Shown here: piece by piece, positions 1-6,662 of the stretch
Layout of the letters: each line of letters starts with the position of its first letter
Position numbering within the stretch: position 1 is the first letter of the stretch
Assembly: GCA_002305505.1 (NCBI GenBank)
Contig: DBRC01000032.1
Location: 16,281 to 30,599, forward strand
Source of the DNA: Prevotella sp. UBA1378
Lineage (GTDB): Bacteria > Bacteroidota > Bacteroidia > Bacteroidales > Bacteroidaceae
Length of the DNA: 14,319 nucleotides
Reading direction: 5' to 3'
Program-made: the position numbers and the translations under genes
Notes under the pieces: model-generated
What the model was told of the DNA's origin: nothing
What the model saw: only the letters and a program-made list of their open reading frames with translations
Databases searched by the model: none

Positions 1-25
1 TTACGGTTGAACTTGCATTTAATCC

Positions 26-74
26 AAATCGTACAAGCATCTTGTAGTCCTGCTACAAGATGCTTGTACGATTT
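26..74. terminator. Perfect 22-bp-arm hairpin, probable bidirectional terminator or REP-like palindrome
   Basis: The arms 26-47 and 53-74 are exact reverse complements, with a five-base loop (TCCTG). The stem begins with AAATCG and ends with CGATTT, so transcripts in either direction would end the stem in a short U run, but no long T tract follows. The likely role is termination of a gene lying left of the window. A dispersed palindromic repeat is the alternative. The hairpin stops six bases before the octamer array. Confidence 0.6.
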
Positions 75-80
75 CAATAT

Positions 81-213
81 GTTAATCCGTTAACCCGTTA
101 ACCTGTTAACCCGTTAACCTGTTAACCCGTTAACCTGTTAACCCGTTAACCTGTTAACCCGTTAACCTGTTAATCCGTTAACCTGTTAATCCGTTAACCT
201 GTTAATCCGTTAG
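81..213. repeat. Tandem octamer array, 16 copies built on GTTAAC
   Basis: Sixteen consecutive 8-bp units occupy 81-208, followed by a partial GTTA. Units are GTTAACCC, GTTAACCT or GTTAATCC. They alternate, giving a 16-bp higher-order period: five CCC/CCT pairs over 89-168, then TCC/CCT alternation over 169-208. The core GTTAAC is its own reverse complement, so any unit can pair with any other on one strand. The array is non-coding and ends about 275 bases before the gltB -7 box. This type of repeat changes copy number by slippage; any effect on gltB expression is speculation. Confidence 0.95.
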
Positions 214-260
214 TTACCGCTTTGCCCGGCTTTCCAAACACAGGGCTATGCAGGTGCACC

Positions 261-298
261 TTTTGGCCATTATCCCAGAAAAATGGCAAAAATCAAAA
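261..298 (+). repeat. Dispersed repeat, copy A
   Basis: This stretch of about 38 bases starts with TTTTGGCCA and continues through CAGAAAAATGGC to AAAAATCAAAA. Nearly the same order recurs at 13030-13069 in the same orientation, differing by a few substitutions and two single-base indels. TTTTGGCCATT and AATGGCAAAA within copy A are imperfectly inverted, so it can form a short hairpin with one bulge. The copy at 13005-13069 is a longer, perfect palindrome, and copy A may be a decayed version of it. Confidence 0.65.
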
Positions 299-486
299 CG
301 GGGGCAAATCCTCCGCCCCGCAATCTATGGTTGTTAAAAGTGCTGTTACCTTTCATTTTGACATGTAATAGCGGAAAAATATTTCTTTTTGACTAAAAAA
401 CATAGATAAAACAAATATATTGTTACAACCAATGTAAATGTTGGTTTTATTTATATTTTAAATATATCATCTTGAAACAAAATACA

Positions 487-494
487 TAACTTTG
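487..494 (+). promoter_or_regulatory. Putative gltB promoter -7 box (TAACTTTG)
   Basis: TAACTTTG matches the Bacteroidota -7 consensus TAnnTTTG and lies 52 bases before the gltB ATG, predicting a leader of roughly 45 nt. No good -33 TTTG is found 19-21 bases upstream, so this is a one-box call. The tract around it is strongly AT-rich, and no Shine-Dalgarno sequence precedes the ATG, both usual in this phylum. Confidence 0.5.
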
Positions 495-546
495 TAGTCA
501 AAATGTAAGGAAAATAAGAAATAAACAAACTTAATGCAACTAAAAG

Positions 547-3180
547 ATGACGAACGGATTATATAATGCAGAATACGAGCACGACGCATGTGGCGTAGGA
601 ATGGTGGTGAACATCCACGGCAACAAAAGTCATGAACTGGTTGACAATGCACTGAAAGTATTAGAAAACATGCGCCACCGCGGCGCCGAGGGTGCAGACA
701 ACAAAACCGGCGACGGCGCAGGTATCATGCTTCAGATACCCCACGAATTTATCTTGCTCCAGGGCATACCGGTTCCCGAGAAGGGGAAATACGGCACAGG
801 ACTTGTTTTCCTGCCGAAGGACGAGGAGAAACAAAGCGGGATGCTGTCTGTCATGATTGAGGAAATAGAGCGCGAAGGGCTATCACTGATGCACCTGCGC
901 ACCGTGCCCACCAACCCCGGCTGCCTGGGGCAGGCCGCACTCGAGAACGAACCGGCCATCAAACAGGTATTCATAACCGGCGTGACCGACGGCAAAGTGC
1001 CCACATTCGAACGCACCTTATACGTAATAAGGAAGAAGATAGAGAAACGCATAAGCGACAAAGACTTCTACATCTGTTCGCTGTCGAGCAGGAACATCGT
1101 ATACAAGGGAATGCTGTCGAGCCTCCAACTGCGCCAGTATTTCCCCGACTTAACCAGCAGCTACTTCACCAGCGGGCTGGCACTGGTACACTCGCGGTTC
1201 TCTACCAACACTTTCCCCACATGGAGCCTGGCACAACCCTTCAGGCTCCTATGCCACAACGGGGAAATCAATACCATCAGAGGCAACCGGGGATGGATGC
1301 AGGCACGCGAGAGCGTGCTCAGCCCGGAGGCCCTGGGCGACATCAGGCAGCTGTCGCCCATCGTGCAACCGGGCATGTCGGACTCGGCCTCGCTCGACAA
1401 CGTCCTCGAGTTCCTCGTCATGAGCGGCCTGTCGCTGCCCCACGCCATGAGCATCATGGTGCCCGAATCCTTCAACGACAAAAACCCTATATCCGAAGAC
1501 CTCAAGGCTTTCTACGAATACCACTCCATCCTGATGGAACCGTGGGACGGGCCGGCGGCACTGCTCTTCAGCGACGGGCGCTACGCCGGCGGAATGCTCG
1601 ACCGCAACGGGCTGCGCCCCGCACGCTACACCATCACCAAGAACGACATGATGGTGGTGGCCTCGGAGGTGGGCGTGATGGACTCCGACCCGACGGAAAT
1701 CGCCGAGAAGGGACGGCTGCAGCCGGGAAAGATACTGCTCATCGACACGCAGGAAGGCAAAATCCACTACGACGGCGAAATAAAGGAACGCCTGGCCACG
1801 GAGCACCCCTACCGCCAATGGCTCTCCACCAACCGCATCCAGCTGGAAAAGCTGAAGAGCGGGCGCAGGGTGGACAATGCCGTGGACAACCTGGTGCGCC
1901 GCGAAATCATGTTCGGCTACGGGGCGGAAGACGTGGACGCCACCATCGTCCCGATGGCGGTCAACGGGCAGGAGCCCACGGCGGCGATGGGCAACGACAC
2001 GCCGCTGGCCGTGCTCTCTGGCCGCCCGCAGATATTCTTCAACTACTTCCGCCAGCAGTTCACCCAAGTGACCAACCCTGCCATCGACTCCATCCGCGAG
2101 GAGCTCGTGATGTCGCTCACCGAATACATCGGCCGCGTAGGTACGGGCATACTGAACCCCGACGAAACCAACTGCAAGATGGTGCACCTGCCCCACCCGG
2201 TACTGAACAACACGCAGCTCGACATCCTGTGCAACATCCGCTACAAGGGATTCAACACCGTGAAGCTGCCGATGCTGTTCAGCTGCCCACAGCCGGGCGG
2301 GGAAGAAAAGGGTGCCGCCAACGCGCAAGCCGGCGAAGCCCTGCGCCGCGCCCTGGACGGGCTGTGCCAGAAAGCCGGGCAGAGCGTGGACGAAGGGTAT
2401 AACTACATCATCCTCTCCGACCGCGACGCCGACGAGACACACGTGGCCATCCCGTCGCTGCTGGCCGTGAGCGCCGTACACCATCATCTCATCTCGGTGG
2501 GCAAACGCGTACAAACGGCACTGATCGTCGAGTCGGGCGAAATCCGCGAAACCATGCATGCGGCCCTGCTGCTCGGCTACGGGGCGTCGGCTCTCTGCCC
2601 GTACATGGCTTTCGCCATCCTCGACGACCTGGTGAAGCGACACAAGATACAGGAAGACTATGCCACCGCCGAGGCCAACTACATCAAGGCCGTAAAGAAG
2701 GGGCTCTTCAAAATCATGGCCAAGATGGGCATCTCTACCATCCGCTCCTACCGCGGTGCCAAGATATTCGAGAGTATCGGCCTTTCCGGGAGCCTGCTCA
2801 GCACATACTTCGGGACGGAAACAAGCACCATCGGGGGCATAGGCCTCGACATCATTGCCCGGGATGCCATCGCGCTGCACCACTCGGCCTACGGGGCGGA
2901 GGGGGCTCAGCACCTGCCCGGGTTCCTGCCAAACCCCGGACAGTTCCACTGGCGCAAGGACGGCATCAGGCACGCGTGGAACCCCGAGACCATCGCCGCG
3001 CTGCAGCTGGCCACCCGCACGGGCAGCTACGCGAAATTCAAGGAGTTCACAAGTGTGGCCGACGGGAAAGCCGAACCGATTTTCATCCGCGACTTCTTCC
3101 GGTTCAAACAGAACCCTATAGACATCAACAGGGTAGAACCGGTGGAAAACATCGTCAAACGCTTCGTGGCAGGGCCATGA
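547..3180 (+). CDS. gltB: GltB N-terminal part: glutaminase and central domains
   Basis: 877 codons. The start ATG 547 is fixed by the family: the N-terminal Ntn-hydrolase nucleophile follows a short propeptide, and here it is Cys15 in His-Asp-Ala-Cys-Gly-Val-Gly. Other class II amidotransferase signatures are His-Ser-Arg-Phe-Ser-Thr-Asn at 215-221 and Cys-His-Asn-Gly-Glu-Ile-Asn at 236-242. From about residue 430 the sequence is the central linking domain of GltB. The frame runs to the very edge of the FMN-binding synthase domain and stops at Gly876-Pro877. Alone this piece could at most be a glutaminase without synthase activity. Its codon use is GC-rich and uninterrupted, with no other lesion, so the damage is recent or artefactual. 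Confidence 0.85.
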   Translation: MTNGLYNAEYEHDACGVGMVVNIHGNKSHELVDNALKVLENMRHRGAEGADNKTGDGAGIMLQIPHEFILLQGIPVPEKGKYGTGLVFLPKDEEKQSGMLSVMIEEIEREGLSLMHLRTVPTNPGCLGQAALENEPAIKQVFITGVTDGKVPTFERTLYVIRKKIEKRISDKDFYICSLSSRNIVYKGMLSSLQLRQYFPDLTSSYFTSGLALVHSRFSTNTFPTWSLAQPFRLLCHNGEINTIRGNRGWMQARESVLSPEALGDIRQLSPIVQPGMSDSASLDNVLEFLVMSGLSLPHAMSIMVPESFNDKNPISEDLKAFYEYHSILMEPWDGPAALLFSDGRYAGGMLDRNGLRPARYTITKNDMMVVASEVGVMDSDPTEIAEKGRLQPGKILLIDTQEGKIHYDGEIKERLATEHPYRQWLSTNRIQLEKLKSGRRVDNAVDNLVRREIMFGYGAEDVDATIVPMAVNGQEPTAAMGNDTPLAVLSGRPQIFFNYFRQQFTQVTNPAIDSIREELVMSLTEYIGRVGTGILNPDETNCKMVHLPHPVLNNTQLDILCNIRYKGFNTVKLPMLFSCPQPGGEEKGAANAQAGEALRRALDGLCQKAGQSVDEGYNYIILSDRDADETHVAIPSLLAVSAVHHHLISVGKRVQTALIVESGEIRETMHAALLLGYGASALCPYMAFAILDDLVKRHKIQEDYATAEANYIKAVKKGLFKIMAKMGISTIRSYRGAKIFESIGLSGSLLSTYFGTETSTIGGIGLDIIARDAIALHHSAYGAEGAQHLPGFLPNPGQFHWRKDGIRHAWNPETIAALQLATRTGSYAKFKEFTSVADGKAEPIFIRDFFRFKQNPIDINRVEPVENIVKRFVAGP

Positions 3181-5081
3181 GCTTCGGGGCGCTCTCTAAA
3201 GAGGCACACGAGGCCATCTGCCTGGCAATGAACAAACTGGGCGCAAGGAGCAACACGGGCGAAGGGGGCGAGGACAGCAGCCGCTTCGGTGCAACTGCCG
3301 ACGGAATCCCGCTGTCGAGCAAGACCAAGCAGGTGGCCTCCGGACGATTCGGCGTTACGGCAGAATACCTCGTGAATGCCGAGGAGATACAGATAAAGGT
3401 GGCGCAAGGTGCCAAGCCGGGCGAAGGTGGGCAGCTGCCGGGCTTCAAGGTGGACGGGGTCATCGCCAGGACACGCCACTCCATCCCCGGCATCAGCCTC
3501 ATCTCGCCGCCACCCCACCACGACATCTACTCCATCGAAGACTTGGCACAACTCATCTTCGACTTGAAGAACATCAACCCTGGAGCTGCCGTCAGCGTGA
3601 AACTGGTGGCCGAGAGCGGCGTGGGCACCATCGCAGCAGGCGTAGCCAAGGCCAAGGCCGACCTCATCGTCATCTCGGGCGCCGAGGGAGGCACGGGGGC
3701 CAGCCCGGCATCGAGCATGCGCTTTGCCGGCATCCCGCCCGAAATAGGGCTGAGCGAGGCGCAACAGACATTGGTGAAGAACGGACTGCGCGGACAAGTG
3801 CGCCTGCAGGCCGACGGACAGATAAAAACCGGGCGCGACGTCATAGCAATGGCACTGCTCGGAGCCGAGGAGTTCGGGTTCGGCACTGCCTGCCTGATCG
3901 TATTGGGATGCGTCATGATGCGCAAATGCAACCTGAACACTTGCCCGCTGGGTGTCGCCACACAAAACCCCGAACTGCGCAAGCACTTCACCGGCAAGTA
4001 CGGGTACCTCGTCAACTACTTCACGTTCCTTGCACAGGAGGTGCGCGAATACCTGGCCGGGATGGGATACGAAAAGTTCGACGACATCGTAGGCCACACG
4101 GAACTGATAGAGAAGCGCGAGGCCTTCGGCGGAGACGATGCCGGCAGCAGGGAAAAGCATGCGGCCCTCGACTTCAGCCGCCTGCTCCACAAAGAAGAGG
4201 CCAACTGCCCGCTCTACCACACCACGCCACAGATACACCAGCTCGACGATGTGCTCGACCGCCAGATTATCCGCGCAGCGCAGCAGGCCATCAAACGGCA
4301 GGACGAGGCCAACCTCGACTATGCCATCAAGAATACCGACCGCGCCACGGGGACAATGCTGTCGGGCATCATCGCCGCGAAATACGGAGAAGCCGGACTG
4401 CCCGACGCCACTATCAACGTAAAATTCAAAGGTGCTGCCGGACAGAGCTTCGGGGCTTTCCTTACCAAAGGCATCAACTTCAGGCTTGAAGGTGAATGCA
4501 ACGACTACTTCGGGAAGGGGCTATCGGGCGGACGCATCGCCATACTGCCGCCGGCACGCGCCAACTTCGCCGCCGAGGACAACATCATTGCGGGAAACAC
4601 TGGGCTCTACGGGGCCACGGGCGGCGAACTGTACATCAACGGAAAGGTGGGCGAACGGTTCGCCGTGCGCAACTCCGGAGCCATCGCCGTGGTAGAAGGG
4701 GCCGGCGACCATTGCTGCGAATACATGACCGGAGGGCGCGTGGCGGTGCTCGGCCAGACGGGGCGCAACTTTGCCGCCGGCATGTCGGGAGGCGTTGCCT
4801 ACGTATGGGACAAAAACCACAACTTCGACTACTTCTGCAACATGGACATGGTGGAAATCAACCTCGTAGAAGAGAGCCAGTACCGAAAAGAGCTGCATGA
4901 GCTCATCCGCCAGCACTACCTATACACCGGCTCGAAACTCGCACGCACAATGCTCGACAACTGGAACCGCTACGTGGAAGACTTCGTACAGGTGGTGCCC
5001 ATCGAGTACAAGCGCGTGCTCCAGGAGGAACAGGTGAAGAAACTGCAGCAGAAGATTGCAGACATGCAAAGAGATTATTAA
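3177..5081 (+). CDS. gltB: GltB C-terminal part: FMN synthase domain and GXGXG domain
   Basis: 634 codons if translation restarts at ATG 3177, which overlaps the upstream stop by four bases (ATGA). The open frame extends upstream to 2976, but that part only shadows the first fragment. It opens with Met-Ser-Phe-Gly-Ala-Leu-Ser, the conserved beginning of the FMN TIM barrel, followed by the Asn-Thr-Gly-Glu-Gly-Gly-Glu-Asp motif. The 3Fe-4S cysteines are present as Cys245, Cys251 and Cys256 (spacing 5 and 4), numbered from this ATG. A glycine-rich GXGXG domain starts near residue 470. All synthase features look intact, so this half would resemble the stand-alone synthase subunits known from archaea, but without an attached glutaminase. 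It ends 31 bases before gltD. Confidence 0.8.
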   Translation: MSFGALSKEAHEAICLAMNKLGARSNTGEGGEDSSRFGATADGIPLSSKTKQVASGRFGVTAEYLVNAEEIQIKVAQGAKPGEGGQLPGFKVDGVIARTRHSIPGISLISPPPHHDIYSIEDLAQLIFDLKNINPGAAVSVKLVAESGVGTIAAGVAKAKADLIVISGAEGGTGASPASSMRFAGIPPEIGLSEAQQTLVKNGLRGQVRLQADGQIKTGRDVIAMALLGAEEFGFGTACLIVLGCVMMRKCNLNTCPLGVATQNPELRKHFTGKYGYLVNYFTFLAQEVREYLAGMGYEKFDDIVGHTELIEKREAFGGDDAGSREKHAALDFSRLLHKEEANCPLYHTTPQIHQLDDVLDRQIIRAAQQAIKRQDEANLDYAIKNTDRATGTMLSGIIAAKYGEAGLPDATINVKFKGAAGQSFGAFLTKGINFRLEGECNDYFGKGLSGGRIAILPPARANFAAEDNIIAGNTGLYGATGGELYINGKVGERFAVRNSGAIAVVEGAGDHCCEYMTGGRVAVLGQTGRNFAAGMSGGVAYVWDKNHNFDYFCNMDMVEINLVEESQYRKELHELIRQHYLYTGSKLARTMLDNWNRYVEDFVQVVPIEYKRVLQEEQVKKLQQKIADMQRDY

Positions 5082-5112
5082 TAAAGGTTGAACACTATAT
5101 CCAATATTGAAA

Positions 5113-6454
5113 ATGGGAAATCCAAAGGCATTTTTAACGATACACCGCCAAGAGGCGGGATACCGTCCGGTTCACGACAGAATACACGACTTCGGGGAGG
5201 TGGAACAGACACTCAACAGCAAAGACCGCCGCACACAGGCCGGACGCTGCATGGACTGCGGCGTCCCCTTCTGCCACTGGGCCTGCCCGCTGGGCAACAG
5301 GCCGCCCGAATGGAACGACGCACTGTACAGGGGTGAATATGAACTGGCCTACAGGCTGCTGAACGACACCAACCCCTTCCCCGAGTTTACCGGCCGCGTA
5401 TGCCCGGCCCTCTGCGAGAAGGCTTGCGTGCTCCAGCTGACGGAACATGAGCCGACAACCAACCGCGAGGACGAGTGTGCCATCACGGAAATGGCTTTTC
5501 AGGAAAACTTCGTGCGTATCGGACAGCCCGGACGCAACGGCAGGACAGTGGCCGTCATCGGCGCAGGGCCTGCCGGACTCGCCGCGGCCAATGCGCTCAA
5601 CCTGAAAGGCTACACTGTGACGGTGTTCGAAAAGAGCGAAGCGGCAGGAGGGCTGCTGCGCTACGGCATCCCCAACTTCAAGCTGAACAAGGCTGTCATC
5701 GACCGGCGGATGCAGGTGCTCGAAGCCGAGGGCATCGGGTTCAGATACAATACCGACGTAGACATCGCCCACCTGCCGGAAGGCTTCAATGCATACGTGA
5801 TTGCCCGGAATGCCTGCGGCACGCGACTTGCCGATTCCGGGACGCAGACTGAAAGGCGTCCACTTCGCCCTCGAACTGCTGGCGCAGCAGAACCGGCTGT
5901 TGGAGGGTGCCGAGTTCGGGAAAGACGAACTGGTGAGCGCCAAGGGCAAGGACGTGCTCGTAATCGGCGGAGGAGACACCGGCAGCGACTGCATCGGCAC
6001 GGTCCGCCGGCAGGGATGCAAGAGCGTGACGCAGATAGAAATCATGCCGAAGCCGGCAGAAAGGCCCGACGACCCTGACCACCCGTGGCCCCACTGGCCC
6101 TGCACGCTGAAAACCACGTCGAGCCATGAGGAAGGTTGTGTACGCCGGTGGAATGTCAACTCGCTCGAATTCATCGGTAAGGATGGGAAACTGACGGGCG
6201 TGAAAGTGCAGGAAGTAGAGTGGAAAGCCGACCCGGAAGGCGGACGCCCGGTAATGACCGGAAAGGGCAAGCCCGAAATCATCAAGGCCGAGCTCGTACT
6301 CCTGGCTATGGGATTCCTCAAGCCCGAACTGCCGGGGCTGCCCGGCAACGCATTCGTATGCGGCGATGCCGCCACCGGTGCCAGTCTTGTGGCCCGCGCC
6401 ATGGCTGGCGGAATAAACGCGGCGGCCAAGCTCGACCGCTATCTGACGGATTGA
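5113..6454 (+). pseudogene. gltD: gltD, glutamate synthase (NADPH) small subunit, frameshifted by a two-base deletion
   Basis: GltD oxidises NADPH on FAD and passes electrons through 4Fe-4S clusters to GltB. ATG 5113 gives the usual start, Met-Gly-Asn-Pro-Lys-Ala-Phe. Cluster cysteines Cys46/49/54/58 and Cys97/101/105 are present, and Gly-Ala-Gly-Pro-Ala-Gly at 150-155 binds FAD. The frame is normal to Ala231 (codon 5803-5805), in ...Ala-Tyr-Val-Ile-Ala. The family continues Thr-Gly-x-Pro, but only one base separates Ala231 from the Gly codon at 5807, so two bases of a Thr codon are missing. Reading on in the other frame (5807-6454) gives the correct C-terminal half, including the NADPH motif Gly-Gly-Gly-Asp-Thr-Gly. 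Repaired, the protein is 447 residues, a normal length. Unrepaired, the first frame runs into nonsense and stops at 6078, losing the NADPH domain. It sits 31 bases behind gltB in an operon. Confidence 0.85.
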
Positions 6455-6545
6455 CGGGATTGGCCCTGGTGCACATGACCCGCAGGTTTCCCCCTACGTG
6501 ACCGGAGGCACATAATCCATTGTCCGTAAGATTCTTCCCAAAATC

Positions 6546-6577
6546 TTTGGCCGTAATGATGCGATATTGTATCTTTG
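6546..6577 (+). promoter_or_regulatory. Consensus Bacteroidota promoter (TTTG, 20-base spacer, TATCTTTG)
   Basis: A -33 box TTTG (6546-6549) and a -7 box TATCTTTG (6570-6577) are separated by exactly 20 bases, the preferred spacing of the Bacteroidota primary sigma factor. It points toward the lipoprotein gene at 6663 and would give a leader of about 80 nt. The leader contains an imperfect palindrome and a second -7 box. Confidence 0.7.
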
Positions 6578-6581
6578 CATA

Positions 6582-6635
6582 AGCTAAACTGCACTCGGCA
6601 ATTTGAAAGCCAGCTTTCATTGCGCTCGCTTGCAT
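6582..6635 (+). repeat. Imperfect palindrome between two copies of the -7 box
   Basis: The centre is TGAAAGC (6604-6610), two bases, then GCTTTCA (6613-6619). The outer arms remain partly complementary: TGCACTCGGCAA on the left against TTGCGCTCGCTTGCA on the right. The whole element is bracketed by a 12-bp direct repeat, TATCTTTGCATA, at 6570-6581 and 6636-6647. In RNA it would fold as a stem-loop in the leader of the 6663 gene. It may be a small mobile palindrome or a leader regulatory hairpin. Confidence 0.6.
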
Positions 6636-6643
6636 TATCTTTG
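6636..6643 (+). promoter_or_regulatory. Second -7 box (TATCTTTG) proximal to the lipoprotein gene
   Basis: This is an exact repeat of the upstream -7 box, 19 bases before the ATG at 6663. No TTTG is found 19-21 bases upstream, so it is weaker by consensus than the 6546-6577 promoter. If used, the transcript would have a leader of only about 12-14 nt. Its 15-base context TTGCATTATCTTTGC also appears before the helicase gene at 7742-7756. Confidence 0.45.
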
Positions 6644-6662
6644 CATATATGCTTAAGGTTTT

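Larger units (their letters stand above)
1..546. other. Gene-free, repeat-rich intergenic region upstream of gltB
   Basis: No reading frame here resembles a protein. From left to right it contains a perfect hairpin (26-74), an octamer tandem array (81-208), a 10-bp palindrome AGGTGCACCT (252-261), a copy of a dispersed repeat (261-298), and from about 350 an AT-rich tract leading to the gltB promoter. A small inverted repeat AACCAA/TTGGTT (427-432 and 441-446, 8-base spacer) lies about 40 bases before the -7 box and could be an operator, but arms this short may be chance. Confidence 0.7.
547..5081 (+). pseudogene. gltB: gltB, glutamate synthase (NADPH) large subunit, split by a one-base deletion
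   Basis: GltB releases ammonia from glutamine and channels it to 2-oxoglutarate to give glutamate, with electrons from GltD. The two open frames 547-3180 and 3177-5081 together cover a whole GltB. Frame 1 ends Lys-Arg-Phe-Val-Ala-Gly-Pro-stop at 3180; the family expects Gly-Ala-Met-Ser there. Adding one G to the GGG at 3172-3174 restores Gly-Ala-Met-Ser-Phe-Gly and joins the frames into 1511 residues, a normal length. The lesion makes an ATGA overlap: stop TGA 3178-3180 inside start ATG 3177-3179. There is no X-XXY-YYZ slippery heptamer, so programmed -1 frameshifting is unlikely. The choices are a real null mutation, a homopolymer sequencing error, or a coupled split enzyme. gltD being broken too favours real decay or a locally poor sequence. 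Confidence 0.85.

Noticed and set aside
81..208. The TTAACCC-like array looks at first like telomeric repeat.
   Set aside because: The unit is eight bases (GTTAACCC/T), not TTAGGG or its complement, and it lies inside a bacterial chromosome segment.
81..213. CRISPR-like repeat array.
   Set aside because: The units are directly adjacent octamers with no spacers, and no cas genes are present.
534..566. Ten-codon upstream reading frame overlapping the gltB start, a possible leader peptide.
   Set aside because: It is very short, has no run of regulatory codons and no attenuator hairpin follows; it is likely chance.
1249..2973. Long minus-strand frame (574 codons) opposite gltB.
   Set aside because: It is the antisense shadow of a GC-rich gene; its composition is Val/His/Ala/Arg-rich and resembles no protein.
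3160..3180. Programmed -1 ribosomal frameshift in gltB.
   Set aside because: No X-XXY-YYZ slippery heptamer in the right phase is present before the stop, and GltB is not known to use recoding.
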